Assembly: GCF_027980145.1 (NCBI RefSeq)
Contig: NZ_JAMZNK010000020.1
Span: 35,628 to 99,627 of the forward strand
Direction: 5' to 3'
Source of the DNA: Flavobacterium azizsancarii
GTDB lineage: Bacteria > Bacteroidota > Bacteroidia > Flavobacteriales > Flavobacteriaceae
DNA length: 64,000 nt
Shown: positions 18,014-26,245 of the stretch, piece after piece
Layout of the letters: every line of letters begins with the position of its first letter
Numbering within the stretch: position 1 is the stretch's first letter
The notes under the pieces: model-generated
Databases searched by the model: none
What the model was told of the DNA's origin: nothing
The model's input: the letters and a program-made list of their open reading frames with translations, nothing else
Program-made: the position numbers and the translations under genes

Positions 18014-19522
18014 TCATTTCGTGACATTAGTTAAGATGTCCGGGAAATAAGAATCTGACAGATGACCAAATTCATCACCGCGCATGAAAATATTACTATC
18101 AACATCGGCATAGCTTTTTTTGCCTGCCGCTGCTAAAAGTTCATTAGCGGCATGTAATGTGTTTTTATGAAAATGGTAGACACGATCTGATTTATCTGTA
18201 ACAACCAAACCTTTCATCAGCATTTTATTTTGGGTGGCAACACCAGTAGGGCATTCATTATTATGACAACGCAATGCTTGTATGCAGCCCAATGAGAACA
18301 TGAAACCACGAGCGCTATTGCACATATCTGCGCCTAAAGCTATTGCATGTAAAATAGAATAACCAGATATGATTTTTCCACTGCCGATAACTCGTATTTT
18401 ATCACGAATATTTAATCCAATTAAAGTTTTGTTTACAAATATCAAAGCAGGTTCAAAAGGCATCCCAACTCCATCAGCAAATTCTAACGGAGCAGCTCCG
18501 GTTCCCCCTTCAGCACCATCGATAGTTATAAAATCAGGATAAATATCCTCAGCAATCATTTCGTGGCAAATAGCTTCAAATTCGGCTGTATTTCCAATAC
18601 ATAATTTAAATCCAACAGGTTTTCCGTTTGATAATTGACGTAATTGAGCAATAAAATGTATAAGTCCCTTACTGTCTGAAAAAGCATGATGTCCAGGAGG
18701 AGAAAGAATCATAGTATGTGGTTCAACACCTCTTATTTTAGCAATTTGTTCTGTATTTTTAGCAGCAGGAAGTACACCTCCATGACCTGGTTTAGCACCT
18801 TGCGAAAGTTTAATTTCGATCATTTTAACGTTAGGAAGATTCGCTTTTTCTGAGAATTTTTCAGGATTAAAATTTCCTTCATTATCACGACAGCCAAAAT
18901 ATCCTGTACCTATTTGCCAGGTAATATCACCACCTCCGGCCAGATGAAATTCGGTTAAACCACCTTCTCCCGTATTTTGGTAGAAGTTTCCTTTTTTTGC
19001 ACCAATATTGATGGCACGAACAGCATTTTCGCTTAATGAACCAAAGCTCATAGCAGAAACATTAAATAAAGAAGCTAAATAAGGTTGTTTACAATCTTTT
19101 CCGCCAACAAGCACACGAGGTAATTCCTCGTTAACTTTGGCCGGAAAAATAGAGTGTTTTATTCCTTCATAGCTATCATGATTTAAGTTTTGCTGTGTTC
19201 CAAAAGGCGTACTTGAATCAATATTTTTTGCTCTTTGATACACTAAAGATCTTTGATTTCGTGAGAAAGGTCGTCCGTCAGTAGATCTTTCGATAAAATA
19301 TTGCTGAATTTCAGGTGCAATCATTTCAAATAAATACCTGAAATAGCCTAGCACAGGAAAGTTCCTTAAAATAGCATGCTTTTTTTGAAGTGTATTATAA
19401 AAGCCAACAACCAATAATACCGGTATAATAATAACGAGTAAAAAACCACGCTCAGTTTTAAGATAGATTGCAAGAACAACTAGAAACAATAAGATTCCAT
19501 ATATAAAGAATTTTTTTCTCAT
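18014..19522 (-). CDS. FMN-binding glutamate-synthase-family protein, membrane-anchored
   Basis: A 502-residue protein. Two membrane helices lie at residues about 5-20 and 25-42. The rest is the FMN/ammonia-channel TIM barrel of glutamate synthase: LFNVSAMSFGSLSENAVRAINIGA, KPGHGGVLPAAKNT, DGAEGGTGAAPLEFADGVG and GADMCNSARGFMFSLG. The cysteine cluster C-x5-C-x4-C (GCIQALRCHNNECPTG) matches the 3Fe-4S site. It lacks the glutaminase and C-terminal domains of full GltB, so it is a stand-alone oxidoreductase of this family. The physiological reaction of this short form is not certain. Confidence 0.87.
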   Translation of the reverse strand: MRKKFFIYGILLFLVVLAIYLKTERGFLLVIIIPVLLVVGFYNTLQKKHAILRNFPVLGYFRYLFEMIAPEIQQYFIERSTDGRPFSRNQRSLVYQRAKNIDSSTPFGTQQNLNHDSYEGIKHSIFPAKVNEELPRVLVGGKDCKQPYLASLFNVSAMSFGSLSENAVRAINIGAKKGNFYQNTGEGGLTEFHLAGGGDITWQIGTGYFGCRDNEGNFNPEKFSEKANLPNVKMIEIKLSQGAKPGHGGVLPAAKNTEQIAKIRGVEPHTMILSPPGHHAFSDSKGLIHFIAQLRQLSNGKPVGFKLCIGNTAEFEAICHEMIAEDIYPDFITIDGAEGGTGAAPLEFADGVGMPFEPALIFVNKTLIGLNIRDKIRVIGSGKIISGYSILHAIALGADMCNSARGFMFSLGCIQALRCHNNECPTGVATQNKMLMKGLVVTDKSDRVYHFHKNTLHAANELLAAAGKKSYADVDSNIFMRGDEFGHLSDSYFPDILTNVTK

Positions 19523-19554
19523 GTTTTTAAAATTTAAAAAGTAATGTTTAATAA

Positions 19555-20346
19555 TTAATTGAATCGCAGGCGCACATATACATGTTTGATTCCTTTTTTG
19601 TCAGATTCTCTTTCATCAATTTCAAGAATATCCGTTAGCGATTTAAGCATAGGTGTAAGCTTGGAAAAACCATAATTTCTTGGGTCAAATTCAGGTTTTT
19701 TCTTTACAATAAGATTTCCAACATCACCAAGAAATGCCCAGCCATCGTCATCTTCAATGTCTTCTATGGTGGCTTCGATAAGCTCAATGGTTTGTTTGTC
19801 TATTTTATGTAACGCCTTTTCAGCAGGTTTTTCGATAACCTTTTTGGCATCAGTTGCAGAAGTTGCCGCAGTTGTTTTAGGTTTTTTCTTTTGGATTGCC
19901 CCGTCTAAAACTTCAATATAAATAAATCGGTCACAGGCAACAATAAAAGAATTTGGTGTTTTCTTCTCGCCAATACCAATTACTTTCATGCCGGATTCTC
20001 TTAGTCTGATAGCTAAACGAGTAAAATCACTATCGCTCGAAACAATACAAAATCCGTCCAGTTTTCCTGAATAAAGCAAATCCATAGCATCGATAATCAA
20101 AGCAGAATCTGATGAATTTTTTCCTACCGTATAACTGTATTGCTGGATTGGAGTAATTGCATGTTCTAGTAAAACAGCTTTCCAGCCATTAGAATTAGGT
20201 TTAGTCCAGTCAGCATATATACGTTTTGTAGTGGGTGTGCCAAATTTTGTTATTTCTTCCATCATGCCTTTTACATTACTGTAAGGTACATTATCGGCAT
20301 CAATAAGAACGGCTAATTTGAGGTCTTTTGAGTTGCTTAAAGCCAT
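19555..20346 (-). CDS. NYN-domain protein with C-terminal OST-HTH/LOTUS domain
   Basis: A 263-residue protein. Residues about 8-150 are a NYN (PIN-like) nuclease domain of the LabA/DUF88 type, with acidic sites in LAVLIDADN, SSDSALIIDAMDLLY and IVSSDSDFTRLAIRL. After a lysine/alanine linker, residues about 185-260 look like an OST-HTH/LOTUS RNA-binding domain (DDDGWAFLGDVGNLIVKKKPEFDPRNYGFSKLTPMLKS is its core, read in parts). The NYN plus LOTUS layout points to an RNA-processing or RNA-degrading enzyme. Its target is unknown. It is followed by the FMN protein gene on the same strand, 32 bases away. Confidence 0.85.
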   Translation of the reverse strand: MALSNSKDLKLAVLIDADNVPYSNVKGMMEEITKFGTPTTKRIYADWTKPNSNGWKAVLLEHAITPIQQYSYTVGKNSSDSALIIDAMDLLYSGKLDGFCIVSSDSDFTRLAIRLRESGMKVIGIGEKKTPNSFIVACDRFIYIEVLDGAIQKKKPKTTAATSATDAKKVIEKPAEKALHKIDKQTIELIEATIEDIEDDDGWAFLGDVGNLIVKKKPEFDPRNYGFSKLTPMLKSLTDILEIDERESDKKGIKHVYVRLRFN

Positions 20347-20482
20347 TATTTAGGTGTTAGAAAAATTAGTACTTCCAAAGGTAAAATTAAAATTGGTTTT
20401 TATTTGAATTTGATCCCGAATAAGTGTTTTGTCCTTTACTAATTATTTTGGTTATAAATAAGGGATTTACTTATAAAATTAA

Positions 20483-20504
20483 TTAAGGATAAATTTGTCT
20501 TTTA
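20483..20504. promoter_or_regulatory. Predicted NO-regulator operator, site A
   Basis: The imperfect palindrome TTAAGGAT-N6-GTCTTTTA has an 8-6-8 layout and is shared with sites at 21589-21610 and 27737-27758. It overlaps the TTTG -33 box of the promoter of the Rrf2 regulator gene, so binding would block the promoter and give autoregulation. This is a prediction from sequence pattern. Confidence 0.65.
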
Positions 20505-20525
20505 TGATGCGCTTCATTATATTTG
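20494..20525 (+). promoter_or_regulatory. Bacteroidota-type promoter of the Rrf2 gene
   Basis: TTTG at 20494-20497, a 20-base spacer, and TATATTTG at 20518-20525 fit the Bacteroidota TTTG / TAnnTTTG consensus. Transcription should begin a few bases past 20530. The in-frame ATG at 20527 would then lie upstream of the transcript start, so the ATG at 20548 is the likely start. Confidence 0.65.
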
Positions 20526-20547
20526 TATGGAATTAATTAATCAATAT

Positions 20548-20997
20548 ATGTTTTCAAAAGCGTGTGAGTACGGAATTAGGGCTTCTATTTTTATTGCAAC
20601 AAAATCTTCCAAAGGAATTAGGGTTGGAATAAAGGATGTCGCTAAAGAAATTGATTCGCCGGAGCCATTTACTGCCAAGATTATGCAGATTTTGACTAAA
20701 AACGGAATTATTCATTCGGCCAAAGGAGTAGGTGGAGGTTTTGAAGTTTCGAATGAAGCATTAAAAGCAATAAAATTAATTCAGATTGTAGATGCAATTG
20801 ATGGGGATAAAATTTATAGAGGTTGTGGCATTGGCCTTAAAGAATGCTCAGAAGAGCGTCCTTGTCCTGTACATTTTGAGTTTAAAAAAATCAGAGGACT
20901 TCTTTTAGAAATGCTTACAACAACAACTTTAGAACAGCTTGCTTTAGGAGTAAAATCAGGTGATTTTTTCCTAAAAGGTATAAATACAAACGATTAA
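20548..20997 (+). CDS. Rrf2-family Fe-S transcription regulator (NsrR/IscR-like)
   Basis: A 149-residue regulator from the ATG at 20548 (MFSKACEYGIRAS), chosen because an upstream ATG at 20527 overlaps the promoter. An N-terminal winged helix (GVKDVAKEIDSPEPFTAKIMQIL is not exact; the wing follows at KGVGGGFEVS) is followed by a cysteine cluster C-x6-C-x5-C (GCGIGLKECSEERPCP) that fits an Fe-S cluster ligand set. NsrR and IscR family members sense NO or Fe-S status this way. The neighbours are azurin, ric and nirK, which makes a nitric-oxide sensor the best guess. The operator at 20483-20504 suggests it represses its own gene. Confidence 0.85.
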   Translation: MFSKACEYGIRASIFIATKSSKGIRVGIKDVAKEIDSPEPFTAKIMQILTKNGIIHSAKGVGGGFEVSNEALKAIKLIQIVDAIDGDKIYRGCGIGLKECSEERPCPVHFEFKKIRGLLLEMLTTTTLEQLALGVKSGDFFLKGINTND

Positions 20998-21018
20998 CAT
21001 TTAAATAATTATTTTAAA

Positions 21019-21537
21019 ATGAATGCAAAAACCAAAATTTCGGTATTAGTCCTAATGGGATTCTTAGCAATAACTTCTTGCGGGAAAAAAGAAACTACTC
21101 CAGTTGAAGCAACAGAAGTAAATGAAACTTCGACAGAAGGTGAAGCAGCTCCGGCGGCGGCAGAAAATGTATTAGTTATTGAAGGAAATGACCAAATGCA
21201 GTTTAATAAAAATGAGCTAAGAGCTGTTGCAGGAAAACCAATCAAATTAACTTTAAAACATGTAGGTAAAATTCCTAAAGAAGCAATGGGGCATAATTTA
21301 GTTATTCTTCAGGAAGGAACTGATGAAGCAGCTTTTGCAGTAAAAGCGATTGCAGCAAAAGATACGGATTATATTCCGGCTTCAGAAAAAGCTTCGATTA
21401 TTGCTCATACTAAATTACTGGGCGGAGGTGAAGAAGATACTATCGAATTTACAATTGATAAAAAAGGAACTTATAACTTCTTGTGTACTTTTCCCGGTCA
21501 TGTGGCTATGATGAAAGGTGTTTTAATTGTAGAATAA
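21019..21537 (+). CDS. Azurin-like copper lipoprotein
   Basis: A 172-residue lipoprotein (lipobox FLAITSC, Cys at residue 21), then an acidic Thr/Glu/Ala linker and a cupredoxin domain from about residue 52. Type 1 copper ligands are visible: His in AMGHNLVI, then Cys, His and Met in FLCTFPGHVAMMKG. It likely donates electrons to the nitrite reductase encoded downstream, or to a cytochrome oxidase. It starts 21 bases after the Rrf2 stop and is probably cotranscribed with it. Confidence 0.9.
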   Translation: MNAKTKISVLVLMGFLAITSCGKKETTPVEATEVNETSTEGEAAPAAAENVLVIEGNDQMQFNKNELRAVAGKPIKLTLKHVGKIPKEAMGHNLVILQEGTDEAAFAVKAIAAKDTDYIPASEKASIIAHTKLLGGGEEDTIEFTIDKKGTYNFLCTFPGHVAMMKGVLIVE

Positions 21538-21540
21538 ATA

Positions 21541-21580
21541 CAAGAACTCCTAATCTTAATAAAGGTTTGGAGTTTTTTTA
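21541..21580 (+). terminator. Probable terminator after the azurin gene
   Basis: AAGAACTCC and GGAGTTTTTTT (21542-21577) form a short imperfect stem: ACTCC pairs with GGAGT with nearby AT pairs, followed by a T-tract. It would separate the azurin transcript from ric. Confidence 0.5.
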
Positions 21581-21588
21581 AGAACTAA

Positions 21589-21610
21589 TAAAGGATAAAA
21601 TAGTCCTTTA
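21589..21610. promoter_or_regulatory. Predicted NO-regulator operator, site B
   Basis: The palindrome TAAAGGAT-N6-GTCCTTTA is the second site of the 8-6-8 family. Its arms extend to a perfect nine-base match AATAAAGGA / TCCTTTATT at 21587-21612. It lies 157 bases before the ric start codon. No clear TTTG / TAnnTTTG promoter was seen next to it. Confidence 0.65.
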
Positions 21611-21766
21611 TTGAATGGTCCTAAAATAGAAGAATAATTATCATAAGAAGGATGTGCATTATAAGAGATTCGATGATCTGAATAGGAATTATAACTAGGG
21701 CGTGGTTTGTATTTGATTTGACATTAAAAAAATAGAAAAAACAATAACAATAATAATTAAGGGATT

Positions 21767-22489
21767 ATGGAAAATTTTCAAAATAAAACAATAGGAACAT
21801 TTGTGGCTGAGGATTTTAGAACTGCGGCAGTATTCTCAAAATATAAGATCGATTTTTGCTGTAAAGGAAACAGAACGATCGATGAAGTTTGTGAAAAACA
21901 AGAAATTGATCCTAAAGTGCTGCTAAAAAAAATTCAGGAAGCTTTATCAGGAGAGAATGGTAATACAATCGATTTTAATTCGTGGCCATTAGATTTATTA
22001 GCAGATTATATCGAAAAAACACACCACCGTTATGTCGAAGAAAAATCAGTTATTATCATGCAGTTTTTAAATAAACTTTGTAGTGTTCATGGCGCAAATC
22101 ATCCTGAATTGTTCAAAATAAATGTGTTGTTTACGGAATGTGCAGGTGAGCTGGCGCAGCACATGAAAAAAGAAGAATTGATGTTGTTTCCTTTCGTAAA
22201 AAAAATGGTAAATGGCAAAGAAGCAGGCGAGGCTTTGGCACAGCCACCTTTCGGAACTGTTTCTAATCCAATTGCAATGATGATGCACGAGCATGATGCC
22301 GAAGGAGACCGCTTTCGCGAAATTGCCAGTTTAACGAATGATTATAAGGCTCCAAGTGATGGATGTACGACTTACAAAGTAACATTCGCCATGCTGAAGG
22401 AATTTGAAGAAAATTTACATACACATATTCATTTAGAGAATAATATTTTGTTTCCTAAATCAATGGTACTGGAAAAAGAATTTGCTTAA
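21767..22489 (+). CDS. ric: Iron-sulfur cluster repair di-iron protein (RIC/ScdA/YtfE family)
   Basis: A 240-residue protein with the ScdA_N domain at residues about 1-55 (IGTFVAEDFRTAAVFSKYKIDFCCKG, including the paired Cys) and a hemerythrin-like di-iron domain after residue 75 with histidines in KTHHRYVEEKS, SVHGANHPE, AQHMKKEE, MMMHEHDAEG and HTHIHLENNILFP. RIC proteins repair Fe-S clusters damaged by NO or peroxide. The operator at 21589-21610 and the location beside the Rrf2 sensor and nirK strengthen an NO-stress role. Confidence 0.93.
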   Translation: MENFQNKTIGTFVAEDFRTAAVFSKYKIDFCCKGNRTIDEVCEKQEIDPKVLLKKIQEALSGENGNTIDFNSWPLDLLADYIEKTHHRYVEEKSVIIMQFLNKLCSVHGANHPELFKINVLFTECAGELAQHMKKEELMLFPFVKKMVNGKEAGEALAQPPFGTVSNPIAMMMHEHDAEGDRFREIASLTNDYKAPSDGCTTYKVTFAMLKEFEENLHTHIHLENNILFPKSMVLEKEFA

Positions 22490-22505
22490 ATAAAATAAGA
22501 ATGTA

Positions 22506-22792
22506 TAATTAATTCAAGTTGCTAGTTTTTAACAATTCAGTAAATGAACTGGTTAATATATGAAAGTATACTCCCTACGGGATATTTTTATTTGGTAGCT
22601 GTCTTGTTACCAATATTTAAATCCTAACGTATTATCTATGGTCAGTCCTGTTTACAAGATTCCTTTTTCATAATAGATAAATACCGAAAATTATATCTCG
22701 TAGAGATTACATATTGGTAACAAATAATTGGAAGAACAAGATTGTCCCTTAGGGGGGACTACAGATGATTAAGTAGCAACTTGAATTAATTA
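22506..22792. repeat. 287-bp non-coding element with 19-bp terminal inverted repeats
   Basis: TAATTAATTCAAGTTGCTA (22506-22524) is the exact inverse of 22774-22792. Inside are further inverted pairs: TTGTTACCAATAT near 22603-22615 with ATATTGGTAACAA near 22709-22721, and a local palindrome TCCCTACGGGAT-like near 22571-22582. No ORF is inside. It sits between ric and ric's terminator, so it was added to or evolved within the 3' region. Similar CTACGGGA / ACCAATATT motifs occur between genes of many Bacteroidota, as I recall. Confidence 0.7.
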
Positions 22793-22803
22793 ATTAAAAG
22801 AGT

Positions 22804-22837
22804 GCACCGATAGATTAATTTACATCGGTGCTTTTTT
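22804..22837 (+). terminator. Rho-independent terminator downstream of ric
   Basis: The perfect stem GCACCGAT / ATCGGTGC with a 12-base loop is followed by six T. It is displaced about 310 bases from the ric stop codon by the 287-bp element. Confidence 0.8.
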
Positions 22838-23332
22838 ATTTCTCATAAACTCCTTGGTTACAATTATTTTAGTATCAATTCTAAAAACTGTCGAGATAGA
22901 AAAAAAACACCACGGAGAACGCAAAGTTTTTAAATAGGATAAGTTTAGTAAAAACACAAAGTTCACAAAGTGTTGTGTGCTTGAATTGTGTAAACACAAC
23001 TTGAGTTCTAGTGAACTCTGCGAAAAATCTTCGCGCTCTCTGTAACAAAAAATAGTGACTTAGTATATTTTTTTATGTTTCCTCGCAATATTCAGCGTTG
23101 ATTGTATTTTAATCCATATTCCTAAGGCTTCGGTATAGATGTTTTGAGATCAGGACTAGCTATGTGAAAAAAATGAGTTTCTTTTTGTATTCTTTTTCTA
23201 CACATAAAATCTATGTTTGGATGTCTTTAAACTCAAGTTTTACAACCCAAGCGAACAGATGACGTAATTAACCCGGGATATTTTTTTAATAATAATATAG
23301 GATTGTTTTGAACTACTTGAATTTAAATAAAA
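22838..23332. other. Intergenic stretch without a gene
   Basis: No convincing ORF. It contains degenerate copies of Flavobacterial intergenic phrases (GCAAAGTTTTT, CAAAGTTCACAAAGTG) and the inverted pair GTTGTGT / ACACAAC near 22973-23000. No copy of the 8-6-8 operator was found before the membrane-protein gene at 23333. Confidence 0.5.
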
Positions 23333-24568
23333 ATGAAATTGTTATCTAAAATGAGTTCGCAAAAAAGTTGGATGATATGTTGTTTCCTTAATTTTTTGAT
23401 CGCTTCAGTTATTGGGTTACTAATGCGTTATGTCTATCTGTTTCCGCTAAACATAAACTATGCTTTTTTGCTTCATGCGCATTCACATGTAGCGATGTTG
23501 GGTTGGGCTTATTTGATGATTTATGTTTTAATTGTTCGTTTTTTTATACCAGAAGAAAAAAAAGAAAAACCAGTTTACAATCGGTTATTTTGGCTGACAG
23601 AATTTTCGGTTATCGGCATGATGATTAGTTTTCCTATTCAGGGTTATGCATTGTTTTCAATCATTTTTTCAACCCTGCATATTGTATTAAGTTATGTTTT
23701 TTGCAGATTGTTATGGAAGGATATTCCTAAGGAAAAAACTCCGGCAGAAATACTTTTACGGGTTTCAGTTTTATTTATGGTTTTCTCGACTTTTGGAGTT
23801 TGGTGTTTAGGTCCGGCAGTAGGTATGTTGGGAAAGGAAAGTGTTTTTTACCAAATTGCAATTCAGTTTTTCTTGCATTTCCAGTTCAACGGCTGGTTTT
23901 TATTTGCCGTTTTAGCTTTATTCCTAAAACAATTTGAAGATAAAATCGACACAAAATCCTTTAAAATATTCTTTATTTTATTGATCATAGCAACTTTTTT
24001 AACATTTGCTTTTCCTGTAAGTTGGTTTGTCAAGAGTAGTTTTTTAAGCGGTATTAACACTTTTGGAGTTATTGTGCAATTGATTGCTTTTGTCTTTTTT
24101 TATAAAATGCTAAGGCCACAAATAAGGACGTTTAAAGCTACTTTAGATCCAAGCGCCAAAAGAGTTTACGGTTTGGCCTTGGGTTCTTTGTTTTTGAAAA
24201 TCAGCATACAATTATTAGTTCTGATCCCTAATCTGGCCGAAGTGTCGCATCAGGTACGAAACTTTGTTATTGGATTTATCCATTTAACAACTTTAGGAAT
24301 AATTACAGGTTTTTTGATTGGAATATTAATTGAGAATAAATTGCTTTCACATCAATCTTATTTACTTCGGACAGGACTAAAAAGTTTTATTTTTGGCTAT
24401 ATAGGGACAGAATTATTCTTGTTTCTCCAGGGTGGATTTATTTATTTCAGAAACGAAGCACTTTTTGGGTATCATGAGGGAGTTTTTGTAATGAGCTTTC
24501 TTATTGTTATTGGGTTATTCTTGATTGTGGCATCAATATTTAAAAAGATTTTAAAGCTTTGTCTTTAA
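23333..24568 (+). CDS. Polytopic membrane protein, haem-copper oxidase / NO reductase-like
   Basis: A 411-residue protein with about 12 membrane helices over its whole length. Histidines sit inside helices in patterns that suggest haem or copper binding: HAHSHVAMLGW (His48, 50, 52), FFLHFQFNGW (His182) and FIHLTTLG (His317). HSHVAMLGW resembles the metal-binding helices of subunit I of cytochrome cbb3/NO reductase-type enzymes, and related Bacteroidota proteins are sometimes labelled cytochrome oxidase subunit I or NnrS-like. It is shorter than NorB. In this setting an NO-related role is likely, but catalysis is not shown. It is convergent with the sco gene. Confidence 0.7.
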   Translation: MKLLSKMSSQKSWMICCFLNFLIASVIGLLMRYVYLFPLNINYAFLLHAHSHVAMLGWAYLMIYVLIVRFFIPEEKKEKPVYNRLFWLTEFSVIGMMISFPIQGYALFSIIFSTLHIVLSYVFCRLLWKDIPKEKTPAEILLRVSVLFMVFSTFGVWCLGPAVGMLGKESVFYQIAIQFFLHFQFNGWFLFAVLALFLKQFEDKIDTKSFKIFFILLIIATFLTFAFPVSWFVKSSFLSGINTFGVIVQLIAFVFFYKMLRPQIRTFKATLDPSAKRVYGLALGSLFLKISIQLLVLIPNLAEVSHQVRNFVIGFIHLTTLGIITGFLIGILIENKLLSHQSYLLRTGLKSFIFGYIGTELFLFLQGGFIYFRNEALFGYHEGVFVMSFLIVIGLFLIVASIFKKILKLCL

Positions 24569-24572
24569 AATG

Positions 24573-24690
24573 ACGCGGATTAAACTGATTCGCTAAGGCG
24601 AAAACGCGGATAGAAACGGATTTTCTTTTTATTGTTTTATAATCTGTTTTTATCCGTGTCTTTACTTTTGTAAATCAGTTTAATCCGCGT
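24573..24690. repeat. Nested inverted repeat between convergent genes
   Basis: ACGCGGATTAAACTGATT (24573-24590) pairs perfectly with 24673-24690 over 18 bases. An inner, less exact pair (ACGCGGATAGAAACGGATT near 24605 with a mate near 24641-24659) lies within. It separates the haem-copper-like gene from sco and may act as a terminator for both. Confidence 0.75.
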
Positions 24691-24841
24691 TCTTTTTTTG
24701 CACCACCAATATAGCTATTGGGATAAAAGTATTTTATACTTTGCACCACTTGCGGTTAATTCTCCTGCTTACTATAAAACAAAAAACAAGAGTCGATTAA
24801 TTAAAATCTTCCCTTGTTCTTTTACGAATTAATTAACCTAA

Positions 24842-25444
24842 TTAAATTTTGTCGGCTTCCAGATTTATTCTGTCTACCGTTTTATCATTGTTCACCCCCA
24901 AACCTTCTTGTTGGTAAATCAATTCTCCATCTGGATTAAAAACACTTATAATATTAGAGTGTGAGAAATCTATAGGAGATATTTTTTTATAATTGACGGC
25001 AAGTACTGCTGCAAATTCCCGGGTATTATCTTCAGTCGAGCGCAAGAAAATCCATGGATCATTTTCCATTTTATTAGCAATAGCAAATGCTTTTAATTTT
25101 TCAGGAGTATCTGTTTCCGGGTCAATGCTTACCAGAATCAGTTTTACATTTTTCTTGGTTTTTTCATTTAGCCGTGATTCTATATTTCTCATATCGGCGA
25201 CCAATCGCGGGCAGGCAGCTTTGCAGGTTGTATAAATCATTACCATGACCAGCACATTTCCTTTCAGGCTTTTCAGTTCAATATTTTTTCCATCTTGATT
25301 TGTCCATTGAGACGGCAAATTATAAATAGATAAATCACTGATTGGTTTTTCTTTTCCGGCTAATGAACTGTCTTCTTTTTTAGATTCTTTGCAACTTTGC
25401 AGAACAAAAAGAAGAATGAAAATTGCTATTATTGTTTTTCTCAT
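24842..25444 (-). CDS. SCO1/SenC family copper chaperone-like lipoprotein
   Basis: A 200-residue lipoprotein (lipobox LFVLQSC, Cys at residue 17) with a thioredoxin-like SCO domain. The copper motif C-x3-C-P is in YTTCKAACPRL, and the distal histidine is in DFSHSNIIS. SCO proteins deliver copper to, or reduce cysteines in, copper enzymes such as cytochrome oxidase. As the third gene of the nirK operon (17 bases after nirV) it may help to metallate NirK. N2O reductase operons also use SCO proteins, but none is seen here. Confidence 0.9.
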   Translation of the reverse strand: MRKTIIAIFILLFVLQSCKESKKEDSSLAGKEKPISDLSIYNLPSQWTNQDGKNIELKSLKGNVLVMVMIYTTCKAACPRLVADMRNIESRLNEKTKKNVKLILVSIDPETDTPEKLKAFAIANKMENDPWIFLRSTEDNTREFAAVLAVNYKKISPIDFSHSNIISVFNPDGELIYQQEGLGVNNDKTVDRINLEADKI

Positions 25445-25460
25445 TTTAAATCATTTAAAA

Positions 25461-26234
25461 TTATAGTTTAGTTGTGCTGGCACATCTAAAACCCAGATTT
25501 CTGGTCGAGTATTGCGCCTTAAGACTGCCTCTAAAAGCATATCGCATAAAAGCGGCATAATCCATCAGGTCAGTTGCATTAACTGATGCGCCTCCGCAAA
25601 AAAGGTTTTTATCATCACTTTTGTCCTTTCTCGATTCTCCGGATAAAAAGATGCTGTTAAAATCTGCGGTCCATTCCCAAACCAATCCATGCATATCATA
25701 AACGCCCCAATAATTTTTGAATGTTTTGCCAATAGGGTTTTCGAATGTTTTCGATTTTTCATACCATGACAAAATGTATTTGTTAAATTCAGCTTTAGTT
25801 CTGGCATCAATCCTTTTTTCATCTGCCATCGCCACATATTCCCATTCATCCATTGTAGGTAAACGTTTTCCCTGGCATTCACAATATTTTTTGGCTGCAA
25901 ACCACGAAACATTCGTTACAGGAGCTTTAGGATTTGAATTTCCAAAATCAAAATCAGTTTTCCAATATAGCAGATAACTTTTGTCAGCAAAAATTCCTTT
26001 AATTTTAGATTTGCTGTAAGTTGGATTTTTTTTAATAAAGCTCAGAAACTCATTATTTGTAACCGGATAAACATCTATAAAAAAAGGTTTTACAACTACA
26101 GGTTTTTTTACTGTAGCCCCGTAAAGAGGGACAAATGAACCCTCTTTTATCGGAACCATTTTCGATTCTTGTGCTCTAATCATTCCCATGTGAGCCAAGA
26201 AAAGAATAATAATGAAAATGCTTTTTTGCATCAT
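25461..26234 (-). CDS. nirV: NirV-type formylglycine-generating-enzyme-fold protein
   Basis: A 257-residue secreted protein (signal peptide to about residue 21, GMIRAQ) with the FGE-sulfatase/SUMF1 fold: VTNNEFLSFIKK, PVTNVSWFAAKKYCECQGKRLPTMDEWEY is its core in parts, GLVWEWTADF and a C-terminal RGSL-RNLGFRC. Proteins of this fold encoded next to copper nitrite reductase genes are called NirV; their role is not firmly known. It starts 11 bases after nirK and precedes sco in the same operon. Confidence 0.88.
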   Translation of the reverse strand: MMQKSIFIIILFLAHMGMIRAQESKMVPIKEGSFVPLYGATVKKPVVVKPFFIDVYPVTNNEFLSFIKKNPTYSKSKIKGIFADKSYLLYWKTDFDFGNSNPKAPVTNVSWFAAKKYCECQGKRLPTMDEWEYVAMADEKRIDARTKAEFNKYILSWYEKSKTFENPIGKTFKNYWGVYDMHGLVWEWTADFNSIFLSGESRKDKSDDKNLFCGGASVNATDLMDYAAFMRYAFRGSLKAQYSTRNLGFRCASTTKL

Positions 26235-26245
26235 ATTTAATGTTG

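Noticed and set aside
20420..20445. GTCCTTTA half-site upstream of the Rrf2 gene
   Set aside because: The left half does not match the 8-6-8 consensus, so it is not counted as an operator.
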